From: Pseudolysinimonas_A sp044239695
GTDB taxonomy: Bacteria; Actinomycetota; Actinomycetes; Actinomycetales; Microbacteriaceae
Reading direction: 5' to 3'
Assembly (NCBI RefSeq): GCF_044239695.1
Contig: NZ_JBIIAW010000062.1
Coordinates: 1-18,639 of the forward strand
DNA length: 18,639 bases
Below are positions 1 to 7,230 of the stretch, piece by piece (within the stretch, counting starts at the first letter, position 1; each line of letters opens with the position of its first letter). A program made the position numbers and the translations under genes. The notes under the pieces are model-generated. The model was not told the DNA's origin and made no database searches. It saw only the letters and a program-made list of their open reading frames with translations.

Positions 1-83
1 CCGTCACGGCCGATCGTGAAGATCGACCCGGGCCGCAGGTCGTGCCATTCCCCGCAGTACTCGATTCTCAATGCGGCTGGCAA
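1..83 (-). CDS. FHA-domain protein, N-terminal fragment (runs off left edge)
   Basis: On the minus strand a frame opens at a TTG (83-81) and stays open to the window edge. It encodes about 27 residues that include EYCGEWHDLRPG followed by FTIGRDG, the first strands and the conserved Gly-Arg of an FHA domain. The layout matches the start of the FHA/winged-helix protein at 3130-3846 (VEFAGERYEVPAD then FAIGRDAD), so I infer a paralogue. The TTG start is chosen because an in-frame TGA lies directly upstream (86-84) and AAGGGG (95-90) sits 6 bases before it; a second TTG at 71-69 is too far from that site. The gene is divergent from the response-regulator operon. The rest of the FHA domain and any C-terminal domain lie outside the window, so function beyond FHA-type phosphothreonine recognition cannot be assigned. 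Confidence 0.72.
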   Translation of the reverse strand, partial: MPAALRIEYCGEWHDLRPGSIFTIGRD

Positions 84-274
84 TCAGGTCCCCTTCCGGT
101 CCCCATCCTGGAGAGAAGCTGACATGTCCCCAAGCCGTGGCTTTCCTTGGCACCCATTTGGGGGCCATCGCCTCCGGGCTGCGCGGCGCGCACGTCCTCA
201 CGAGTCGCGATACGGTGAGCGCCGAGCCCCATCCCTCCGCTCGCTCCGCTCACCATCCGCCTCAGGGAAGTCGT
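84..274. promoter_or_regulatory. Divergent intergenic region with inverted CCCCAA/TTGGGG boxes
   Basis: This 191-base stretch separates the left-edge FHA gene (minus) from the response regulator (plus) and must hold both promoters. It contains an inverted pair, CCCCAA at 128-133 and TTGGGG at 158-163, and an 8-base palindrome GACATGTC at 121-128. On the minus strand TTGGGG (133-128), 17 bases, then CAGGAT (110-105) is a weak promoter-like arrangement. On the plus strand TACGGT (211-216) could be a -10 element, but no good -35 is visible. AGGGAAG at 264-270 is the ribosome binding site of the regulator, 4 bases before its ATG. No tRNA, small gene or strong terminator was seen here. Confidence 0.4.
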
Positions 275-922
275 ATGGACCCGAACAGCGTCGTGCTCAT
301 CGACGACCACGAGATCATCGCGCTCGCCCTCCGCGAGGCGATCACCCGCGTCCCGGGGCTCGCCTTCGCCGGCGTCGCCGCCACCGTCGACGCGGCCCTG
401 GCGGATCATCCGGATGCCGGCCTCGTCGTGCTCGACCTCCGCCTGGCCGACGGCTCCTCGCCGATCGGCAACGTCGAACGCCTCGTGGACCACGGTGCCG
501 CCGTCATCGCCTACACGTCGGGCGAGAACCCCTACCTGCTGCGCCTGGTCGCGACGACGGCGATCCTTGGCATCGTGCGCAAGTCCGACCCGGTGAGCGT
601 GCTCGTCGACACGCTGCGCCAGGCAGCCGCGGGCCGAGCCGTCATGTCGACCGAGTGGGCGGCCGCGATCGACTCCGACCCCGGGCTGGATGCCGCGGCC
701 CTCAGTGATCAGGAGCAGCAGGTGCTGCGGCTCTTCGCCACCGGGCTCAAGGCGCAGTCGGTCGCCGATTCGATGGGGATCGCCGTTTCCACGGTCGAGG
801 ACTACGTGCGACGCATCCGCGGCAAGTACGCGCGGATCGGTCGGAGCGCCGACACCAAGGTCGACCTCTACAAGCGGGCGATCGAGGACGGCTTCCTGCC
901 CCTGCCGGACGCCGGGCAATAG
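275..922 (+). CDS. NarL/FixJ-family response regulator (REC + LuxR HTH)
   Basis: The 215-residue protein has a receiver domain at about residues 4-120 and a LuxR-type helix-turn-helix at about 143-205. The receiver shows the acidic pair D10/D11, phospho-acceptor D54 in VVLDLRL, a Thr/Ser pair at 81-82 and K103. The output domain has LSDQEQQVLRLFATG and the recognition-helix region SVADSMGIAVSTVEDYVRRI. By family it is phosphorylated by its partner kinase and then binds promoter DNA in the cytoplasm. The ATG at 275 is preferred to longer in-frame starts because the receiver begins right after it and AGGGAAG lies 4 bases upstream. It is followed 2 bases later by a histidine kinase gene, so the two are almost certainly a two-component pair. 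Targets are unknown; the divergent upstream region is an obvious candidate for autoregulation. Confidence 0.93.
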   Translation: MDPNSVVLIDDHEIIALALREAITRVPGLAFAGVAATVDAALADHPDAGLVVLDLRLADGSSPIGNVERLVDHGAAVIAYTSGENPYLLRLVATTAILGIVRKSDPVSVLVDTLRQAAAGRAVMSTEWAAAIDSDPGLDAAALSDQEQQVLRLFATGLKAQSVADSMGIAVSTVEDYVRRIRGKYARIGRSADTKVDLYKRAIEDGFLPLPDAGQ

Positions 923-924
923 CG

Positions 925-2097
925 ATGCGCGACGCGACGACGGGTCGGTCGGCGCTCGACAGTGTCACGCGGTCGATGGCGCTCGCCCTCGGAGTCGGCT
1001 CGCTCGCGTTCTTCCTGCTCGCGCTGCCGAGCATCCTCTCCCAGTCGGCGGCCTTCGGTGTCGCGTGGACCACGGCGGCGGCGGCCGGGATGTTCGCGCC
1101 GCTCATCGTCGGCGCGATCTCGTCGCCCCGGCTCTCGCCCCCCTGGATCCGACGGCTGGCGGGCCTCACCGCGGTCGCCCAACTCCTGACCCTTGCGACG
1201 ATCCTCGTCGCCCTGCCGGGCGGGACCCTGCCCGAGCAGTACGGAACGCCGTGGCCGCTCGGCGCGGTGCTCCTCGGCTGCGCCTCCGCCGCGGTCGCGT
1301 GGCGAGCCGCCGCCACCTGGCCGTACGTCGCCGTCGTCATCGGCTTCGTCGGGGTGGACCGGTTCTTCGCGTCGGAGCGCCCCATCCTCGACCTCGCGAT
1401 CCAGGATGCGCTGCACTCCCTGCTGTTCACCGCGATCTTCACGTCGCTCGCCCTCGCCATCCGCAGCGCCGGCCGACAACTCGACGAGGCCTCCGATCGG
1501 GCGGTGTCCGACACCCGCAAGCTGGCGACGGCGGAGGCCCGAGTACGGGAACGCGGCCGGATCGAGGCCCTCGTGCATGACAGCGTCCTCGTCGCGCTGC
1601 TCGCGTCGGCGCGACGACCCGAGCACGCCTCGGCCGCCGCCCGGGAAGCACTCACCCGGCTCGATCAGCTCGAGCACCGTGCCGACGTGACCGAAGAGGA
1701 CGCCGTCGATGCCCAGATCTGGCTCTGGCGCGTGCAGGCCTCGACCACCCAGCTGGACCCGACGGCACGCTTCAGTCACGAGGACGACCATCCGGCCCCC
1801 ATCCCCGCCGACGTCGCCGACGCGATGCTGGAGGCGAGCGCGGAAGCGCTGCGCAACAGCGTCATCCACGCCGGTCCGGCCTCGCGGGCCGTCCACGTCC
1901 GGCTCGGGGCCACCCGCGTCGACGTCACGGTGATCGACGACGGCCGCGGGTTCGACGTCGACGCCGTCGACGAGGCCCGCCTGGGGCTCGCGGTCAGCAT
2001 CCGAGACCGGATGCGGAGCCTGGCCGGCGGTCGCGCCGTCGTCGTCTCCCAGCCGGGGCTGGGCACCCGGGTCGCTCTGATCTGGGAGGCTTCGTGA
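925..2097 (+). CDS. Membrane sensor histidine kinase
   Basis: This 390-residue protein starts 2 bases after the response regulator stop. Residues 15-180 hold about five or six membrane segments with short loops, so any stimulus is probably sensed in or near the membrane. A coiled-coil-like linker leads to a HisKA_3-like dimerisation helix with GRIEALVHDSVL, where H218 is the likely phospho-acceptor. The ATPase domain spans about 290-390, with the N box EALRNSVIH (N311), the DDGRGF box (D338) and a LGLAVSIRDR box. By family it autophosphorylates and passes phosphate to the NarL-type regulator encoded just upstream. No strong ribosome binding site precedes the ATG, so translation is probably coupled to the regulator gene. 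The HATPase core looks intact, in contrast with the next gene. Confidence 0.92.
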   Translation: MRDATTGRSALDSVTRSMALALGVGSLAFFLLALPSILSQSAAFGVAWTTAAAAGMFAPLIVGAISSPRLSPPWIRRLAGLTAVAQLLTLATILVALPGGTLPEQYGTPWPLGAVLLGCASAAVAWRAAATWPYVAVVIGFVGVDRFFASERPILDLAIQDALHSLLFTAIFTSLALAIRSAGRQLDEASDRAVSDTRKLATAEARVRERGRIEALVHDSVLVALLASARRPEHASAAAREALTRLDQLEHRADVTEEDAVDAQIWLWRVQASTTQLDPTARFSHEDDHPAPIPADVADAMLEASAEALRNSVIHAGPASRAVHVRLGATRVDVTVIDDGRGFDVDAVDEARLGLAVSIRDRMRSLAGGRAVVVSQPGLGTRVALIWEAS

Positions 2098-3149
2098 CCC
2101 CCCGGACGGATGTCGCGCGCCTGCTCGGAGCCACCGGCCCCGGCGCGTGGGCGCTCGCGGCGCTGTACGGGGTCACCTACGTCGTCATCGGGTTCTGGTC
2201 AGGCGGCGAGTACACCCGCACCCCGCTCGGGCTGACGGGTCTCGCGCTCATGATCGCCGCGGCCGTCATCCTGGTGCTCCCGCAGCTGTCCCCGCTCCCC
2301 CGCCTCGCCGCCGCGGGGGTCGTCGCCGCGTCGGTCATCGCCGTGGCCGCCGGACTCTGGCAGCTCGAACCCGACGGCTGGCGCGGATGGGTGACCTGGT
2401 ACATCGGCGCGACGTCGTACCTGTCGTTCACGCTGGCGCTCCGCGGCAGGTTCTGGTGGGGAGTGGGGCAGCAGCTCGCGCTGACCGCCGTCGCCGTCCA
2501 CTGGACGGGGACGACGACGGGCGACCCCCTCCGGGGTCTGGAACTCGTCTACCACCAGTTGATCCTCTTCGGCGCCGGAGCCTTCTGCGCGGTCGGGCTG
2601 CGGCGCACCGCCGATCGCATCGCCGCCTTCCAGGAGACCCGGCTGCGACGAGAGGCAGCCGAGGGCGCGCGCTCCGCCGCCGACGAGGAGCGGGCCCGGG
2701 AGCTCCGGGGGATCCGGGACTCGGCCGGGACGGCACTCGCCCGCATCGCGGCAGGCACCGTCACCGACGAGGAACGCCGTGAGCACCTGCTGCTCGAAGC
2801 GGAGCTGCGGGATCGGATCCGCGGCCGAGATCTCGCGATCGCCCCGCTCACCGACGCGGCGCGAAATGCCCGACGCCGCGGTTCGGCCGTGGCCCTGCTC
2901 GACGATCTCCGTTCCGACACGCCGTCTTCCGACACGCCGTCTTCCGATACCCCGACCGCCAGTACCTCGCCCGCCGACGCCCCGCTCGGCGACCGCCTGC
3001 GCGAGGCGATCGGCTGGGCCGCCGATCGGGTCGCCGGCAGCGGCGGCTCCGACGTGACCGTCCGGCTGACGAGGGCGGACGGCGAACCTGTCGTGACCTT
3101 CGCCACCGCCGACGGGGGCGCCGAGACCTTCAGCCTGCGCGTTCGGTGA
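2094..3149 (+). CDS. Membrane protein resembling a degenerate histidine kinase (pseudokinase)
   Basis: The 351-residue frame starts at a GTG that overlaps the histidine kinase stop (GTGA, 2094-2097), so it is translationally coupled. Residues 15-170 contain about five or six membrane segments. A helical region then follows (about 175-260, rich in Arg and Glu) in which the HisKA_3-like motif reads RGIRDSAGTALARI, with R208 where the phospho-acceptor His is expected. A low-complexity linker (about 273-297) contains repeated SDTPS. The tail, about 298-350, keeps an outline of an ATPase domain (REAIGWAADRV, then VTVRLTRADGEPVVTFATADGG), but lacks the N-box Asn and the Asp of the G1 box. I infer a catalytically dead kinase relative that may modulate the neighbouring kinase. 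A simple membrane protein without kinase ancestry is the alternative. Its 3' end overlaps the convergent FHA/winged-helix gene by 20 bases. Confidence 0.75.
   Translation: MTPRTDVARLLGATGPGAWALAALYGVTYVVIGFWSGGEYTRTPLGLTGLALMIAAAVILVLPQLSPLPRLAAAGVVAASVIAVAAGLWQLEPDGWRGWVTWYIGATSYLSFTLALRGRFWWGVGQQLALTAVAVHWTGTTTGDPLRGLELVYHQLILFGAGAFCAVGLRRTADRIAAFQETRLRREAAEGARSAADEERARELRGIRDSAGTALARIAAGTVTDEERREHLLLEAELRDRIRGRDLAIAPLTDAARNARRRGSAVALLDDLRSDTPSSDTPSSDTPTASTSPADAPLGDRLREAIGWAADRVAGSGGSDVTVRLTRADGEPVVTFATADGGAETFSLRVR
2913..2957 (+). repeat. 15-base tandem repeat, three copies
   Basis: Two identical 15-base units (2913-2927 and 2928-2942, TCCGACACGCCGTCT) and a third diverged one (2943-2957) encode the SDTPS repeats in the linker of the pseudokinase-like protein. 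The unit is a multiple of three, so changes in copy number would keep the reading frame. Confidence 0.85.
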
Positions 3150-3846
3150 CGTCGAGCAGCGCGAGGTCCTCCCGGGTGACGATCCGCGTCGCAACCGCGT
3201 GCTCGACGAGCCGCATCCGGCGGTTCGTCGCGAGCTTGCCGCGGCCGCCGCGGAGCCCGGTGACGCCCTCGCGCTCGAGCTTTCCGCACACCGTGTCGAG
3301 CTTCCGGGTGAAGGCGGTGAGGGTCCAGCCCAGCCGGGTGGCGGCATCCGCCGAGCTCGGGATCTCGCCCCGGCCGGACTCCGTCTGCCGGAGGACGTTC
3401 TCGGCGAGAGCTACGAGCAGCAGCTTCTGCGACGGGCTGAGCGGCACGTCGCCGATCGTCGCGTCGCCGCCGACCTCGGCGCGGGGGGCGGGGTCGACCG
3501 CGAAGCCGCCCGCCGAGTGGAGCGTCAGGTCGTAGCTCGTCGACCCGGCGCCGAACAGCACGTGGAGGCGGTCGAAGACGACGGGCAGCCGCGCCCCGGG
3601 AGCGAGCCGGGCGTGCACCCGACCGGTGCCGTCGGTGACGGTCGCGGCGATCCGGTCACCCGCGTTCGTCAGCCACCACATCCCGTTCTCCGCGCTCAGC
3701 ACGAGGAAGCGCCGGTGCAGATACCGGTTCTCGTCGATGACGAGGTCGGCGTCGCGGCCGATCGCGAACTCCCGGTCCGCCGGCACCTCGTAGCGCTCCC
3801 CCGCGAACTCGACGACGAGCGGGGGCAGAGCGAGGGGTGCCACCAC
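3130..3846 (-). CDS. FHA-domain protein with C-terminal winged-helix-like domain
   Basis: This 238-residue protein has an FHA-like fold at about residues 8-110 (FAIGRDADLVIDENRYLHRRF) and a helical, probably DNA-binding, domain at about 134-235 (LSPSQKLLLVALAENVL, RLGWTLTAFTRKLDTVCGKL, LATNRRMRLVEHAV). Gly-Arg (30-31) and H44 are kept. However, the usual Ser-Arg before that His is R41-Y42, and the SRNGT-type loop reads DRIAA, so phosphothreonine binding may be weakened or changed. The start is a GTG 1 base after the TGA of the upstream FHA gene, with GGGAGAA inside that gene's end as ribosome binding site; the next codon is also GTG. It is the last gene of the minus-strand block. An output role, a transcription factor tuned by phosphorylation or by FHA partners, is inference. 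The start of a paralogue lies at the left edge. Confidence 0.85.
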   Translation of the reverse strand: MVAPLALPPLVVEFAGERYEVPADREFAIGRDADLVIDENRYLHRRFLVLSAENGMWWLTNAGDRIAATVTDGTGRVHARLAPGARLPVVFDRLHVLFGAGSTSYDLTLHSAGGFAVDPAPRAEVGGDATIGDVPLSPSQKLLLVALAENVLRQTESGRGEIPSSADAATRLGWTLTAFTRKLDTVCGKLEREGVTGLRGGRGKLATNRRMRLVEHAVATRIVTREDLALLDVTERAG

Positions 3847-3847
3847 G

Positions 3848-4891
3848 TCAGTTCTCCCGCACGCTCAGCTCGACGCCGCCGCCGAAGTCGATCACGGTGC
3901 CGACCAGCACGGGAGTCGGTTCGCCGTCGCGCAGCTTCTGCGCCGGGCGACCGGGGATCCGCACGATCGTGCCGTTGCGGGATCCCAGGTCGGTCACGAC
4001 GACGGTGTCGCCGTCGAGACTCACCCGCGCGTGATTGCGCGAGATGTCGCCGTCGCCCTCGAGACGCACGAGTCGACTCGTCGGCGCATCCGCGGGGGCG
4101 CTCGGCGCTCGGCCGATCTGCACGACGGCGTCGAGGGGGGCACGCGAGCCGTCGGGCAGCTCGAGGCTGAGCTTCGGAGGCGGGGGCGGGGCCACGGCCG
4201 GGGCCGGGGCCGGAGGGACCGGCTGCGCGAGGCCGGCCGACCGTCGCGCGCGCAGCCGGGCGATCTCGTCGACGACGACCGTCTTGTCGTCGGTCGGCTT
4301 GTCGTCGGACGGTCGCGCGGGCAGGTCGCTCGCGAGCACCGTGCTGCCGTCGTGCTCGCCGATCACCGGCGCGAGGGGCTGGAGGGGCGGCGGGGCGGCG
4401 GCGGAGACTTCGAGGTCGGGGATCTCGGTGATGTCGGTGCTCTCGTCGAAGAGCGGCGCCGGGGCGGCGGACGCGACGGCGGCCACCCGAGGGGCGGGGA
4501 CGAGCGCGGATGCCGCAGCGACGACCGACGGCGTCAACGTCCACTCGCCGCCGGGAACCGTCAACCGAACGACCGCAGATCCGGCGACGGTGCGCTCGAG
4601 CCACGGATCCGCCCCGAGTCCGGTGTGCGTCTCGGCACCCGCCGACACCGTCGCCGGGCCCCGGAGCGCGAGACGGAGTCCGTCGGCGGTCGCCTCGAGC
4701 ACCGCGAACGGCGCGGCGTCGGCGATCCCCGACGACCGCAGGGCGGCGAGGACGGCGTCGACGCCGGTGCGCGGCACGGCGGCGACCGCGTCGGCCGCGG
4801 CCCGGAACTCGGGCGGCAGGGCGAGCACGAGGGTCCCGAGGTCGTAGACGAGCCAGGCGCCGGGCGCGTCGGGGACGAAACGGGTTTCCAC
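3848..4891 (-). CDS. FHA-domain protein with N-terminal domain of unknown type
   Basis: The 347-residue protein has an unrecognised N-terminal domain (about 1-125). A long Ala/Pro-rich linker (about 126-245) follows, then a complete FHA domain (about 248-345) with QIGRAP (G260-R261), ISRNHARV (S284, R285, H287) and DLGSRNGT. All the canonical phosphothreonine-contact residues are present. The linker carries acidic Thr motifs (ESTDITEIPD, DGSTVLAS, DDKTVVVDEI) that resemble targets of PknB-type kinases, so it could be both substrate and reader. No membrane segment is visible. The start is GTG (4891-4889), with AGGAAGGA a few bases upstream that overlaps the end of the transglutaminase-like gene. 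Family knowledge says FHA proteins dock onto phosphorylated partners. Here the likely source of phosphate is the Ser/Thr kinase at 15160-16617. Confidence 0.9.
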   Translation of the reverse strand: METRFVPDAPGAWLVYDLGTLVLALPPEFRAAADAVAAVPRTGVDAVLAALRSSGIADAAPFAVLEATADGLRLALRGPATVSAGAETHTGLGADPWLERTVAGSAVVRLTVPGGEWTLTPSVVAAASALVPAPRVAAVASAAPAPLFDESTDITEIPDLEVSAAAPPPLQPLAPVIGEHDGSTVLASDLPARPSDDKPTDDKTVVVDEIARLRARRSAGLAQPVPPAPAPAVAPPPPPKLSLELPDGSRAPLDAVVQIGRAPSAPADAPTSRLVRLEGDGDISRNHARVSLDGDTVVVTDLGSRNGTIVRIPGRPAQKLRDGEPTPVLVGTVIDFGGGVELSVREN

Positions 4892-4901
4892 GGTGTCCTT
4901 C

Positions 4902-7217
4902 CTAGCCGATCCGGCCGCGGTGCGGGCGGGCGGCGTCGACCCGAGCGGCGGCCGCGGCCAGCCAGGCCCGGGCCGCGCTGAGGCGGTACCGGCTGAGCAG
5001 CCGGGCGCGCGGCGACACCGTCTCGCGCGCGACGCGCACCAGCTCCTCGGTGTCGTCCCACGCGGTCACCACGACGGTGTCGGGCACCGGCGTGTCGCCG
5101 AACACGGCGGCGTCGGCCCGGGAAGCGGCGGGTTCGAGCCCCGGCACGGCGACCTGCCCGGCGAGAACGAGGGCCGTGCGGCGCCGGGTCGCGTTGACCG
5201 GCACGGCGAGCCCGAGCTCGGAGTAGCGGTCGACGAGTTCGTCCCAGGCGCCGCGGACCGCCTCGTGCGGCTCGTCCGCCTCACGGCGGCGCCGGGCCCG
5301 CGCGGCCTTGGTCCCGCCGACCACGAGGATCGGGCCGAACACGAGGGCCGACGGGATGAGCACCCCGAGCAGGGCCGGGAGCACCCACCCGGGCAGACGG
5401 AATCCGTCGTCGTCGGAGTCGCCGTCGTCGATCTCCACCGCGGTGACGAGGTCGTCCTGCTCGCTCGAGGACCGCGGAGGCTGCCGCACCTGCGGTTGCG
5501 GCTCGGTCTTCGGCTTCGGGTTCTCATCCTGCGGCACATCGGTCTGATCCGGCGTCGGGGAGAACGGGATCCAGCCGACGCCCTCGAAGGCGACCTCGAC
5601 CCAGGCGGTGACGTCGTGCCCGGTCACCTCGACGCTCGTCTCGCCGTCCCGTAGCTCGGGGGCGAAGCCCATCACGACGCGCGCCGGATAGCCGAGGCTG
5701 CGCGCCATCAGCGCGAAGGCGGAGGCGTACTGCTCCTCGTCGCCGACCATCGCGTCCCGGGTGAACAGGTCGCTCATCCGGTCGGCCCCGTGGCCGGCCA
5801 CCGACGGCACCGTGTCGGAGGCCGTGCCGCGGGAGAAGTACCCGGTGGACTGCAGCGTCAGCTCGATCGCCCGCAGCCGCTCGATCGGCGAGGACGCGTC
5901 CCCGGCGAACTCGACCGCCTTCGCGGCGACGATGTCGGGCACGGTCGTCACCGGTGCGAGTTCGACGCGGGCGACCGGTACCTCCTCGAGGTCGGCGTCG
6001 TCGATGTCGGTGAGCTGGACCTCGGCGGTCGAGCGCACGACGTCGCCCTCGGTCAGCCCCGAGGTGAGCACCGCGCTGCCGGTCGCCGCGTTGTAGCGCA
6101 GCCCCTGCAGGTCGGCCCGCGAAACGCCCGGCAGGGTCAGCGACTCGGCGTAGCCGACCGACGGGATCCACACGTCGGAGTAGGCGGCGGCGATCGTGAC
6201 CTCGATCCGCTGATCGCCCGCCGACGTCGCGAGCGGAGGCGACGGGAGTTCGGGTCCCACCAACGCGAAGGTGCCCGATCCTGTCGTCGAGAGCTGCGCA
6301 CCGGCGACCGACCAGACGTGGCCGTCGTAGGCATCCATCGTCGCCAGGCGCAGCCGCTGGCCCGACTCCAGACCCTCGACCGTGAAGAGCGTCTCGTCCT
6401 CCAACAGCTTCGAGTACTCGCGGAATCCGGCGAGCGGACTCGCGAAGTCGAGCGGTTCGTAGGGCGGCTCGATGCGCTCGCGCAGCACGAACCGGTCGGG
6501 CGGCGCGGCGAGCAGCGATCCGCTCAGCGCCCCGATCAGCGCGGCCGCCCCGACGAGGATCGCGGTCGCCCCCAGACGACGGCGCAGCATCCCGCCGGTG
6601 GCATCCGTCGCGACCCGGTCGGCGCGCCCGCGCCGCCAGCCGAGCCAGACCAGCGCGACGACCGCGAACAGCACCCCGCGCACGCCCGGTGCGAACGGCT
6701 CCCGGGTGCCCAGCAGCACCGACGCCAGGTAGAGCGCGATCGGACCGACGAGCAGCAGAGCCGCCCGCCACGAGGTGCGCGGGCGGGCGGGCACCCAGCG
6801 GGCGGCGAGGGTCGTGCCGACCAGGCCGACGAGCCAGGCCGAGACGTAGGGCACGACCGTCACGTAGTCCGGAAGATCGACGGGGGCGGAGAGCGTGAGG
6901 ATGTCGTTCCAGCCCCACACGGCGCCGAACGCCAGGCTGGTGAGGCTCTCGCCCGTCGGCAGCACCGCGAACAGCGCCTGCCCGGGCACGGCGAGGGCGC
7001 TGCCGAGGAGCGCGTAGGCGACGACGGCGAGCGCGACCGTCGGGAGGGCGCCGAGCCGCAGCGCCCGGGCGACGAGGGCGGACGCCGTCCCCACGACGAG
7101 TCCGCCGACGCCGGCGAGCAGCCAGCCGAGGTCGTCGAAACTCGTGGCGAGCCCGACGATGCCGACGAGGGCGAGCGCGCTGTGCACGGCGACGTCGACC
7201 CAGGCGCGGGCGGTCAC
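4902..7217 (-). CDS. Multi-pass membrane protein with inactive transglutaminase-like domain
   Basis: The 771-residue protein has about seven membrane segments in residues 8-238 and a large outer region. The transglutaminase-like core lies at about 485-560. A Pro/Gln/Glu-rich stretch (about 560-605), one more membrane segment (about 609-635) and a cytoplasmic tail ending at 771 follow. This is the usual layout of the DUF3488/TgpA-like partners of MoxR and DUF58. In the core, GDEEQYASAFALMARSLG has E494 at the usual Cys, DVTAWVEV has T537 at the usual His, and PFSPTP has S553 at the usual Asp, so the triad is absent. I infer a binding or scaffold role outside the membrane rather than catalysis. 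The GTG start at 7217-7215 is preceded by a GGAG-type site; the gene begins 13 bases after the DUF58 stop and ends with TAG. Confidence 0.9.
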   Translation of the reverse strand: MTARAWVDVAVHSALALVGIVGLATSFDDLGWLLAGVGGLVVGTASALVARALRLGALPTVALAVVAYALLGSALAVPGQALFAVLPTGESLTSLAFGAVWGWNDILTLSAPVDLPDYVTVVPYVSAWLVGLVGTTLAARWVPARPRTSWRAALLLVGPIALYLASVLLGTREPFAPGVRGVLFAVVALVWLGWRRGRADRVATDATGGMLRRRLGATAILVGAAALIGALSGSLLAAPPDRFVLRERIEPPYEPLDFASPLAGFREYSKLLEDETLFTVEGLESGQRLRLATMDAYDGHVWSVAGAQLSTTGSGTFALVGPELPSPPLATSAGDQRIEVTIAAAYSDVWIPSVGYAESLTLPGVSRADLQGLRYNAATGSAVLTSGLTEGDVVRSTAEVQLTDIDDADLEEVPVARVELAPVTTVPDIVAAKAVEFAGDASSPIERLRAIELTLQSTGYFSRGTASDTVPSVAGHGADRMSDLFTRDAMVGDEEQYASAFALMARSLGYPARVVMGFAPELRDGETSVEVTGHDVTAWVEVAFEGVGWIPFSPTPDQTDVPQDENPKPKTEPQPQVRQPPRSSSEQDDLVTAVEIDDGDSDDDGFRLPGWVLPALLGVLIPSALVFGPILVVGGTKAARARRRREADEPHEAVRGAWDELVDRYSELGLAVPVNATRRRTALVLAGQVAVPGLEPAASRADAAVFGDTPVPDTVVVTAWDDTEELVRVARETVSPRARLLSRYRLSAARAWLAAAAARVDAARPHRGRIG

Positions 7218-7230
7218 GAGGGCTCCGCGT

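Noticed and set aside
71..274. A longer N-terminus for the response regulator, beginning at position 71
   Set aside because: The extra 68 residues do not resemble any receiver extension, and a ribosome binding site lies directly before the ATG at 275. The extension would also overlap the divergent FHA gene start.
868..1896. A 342-codon minus-strand open frame opposite the histidine kinase gene
   Set aside because: It has no motif, is Arg/Gly-rich, and overlaps a kinase with clear catalytic boxes on the other strand.
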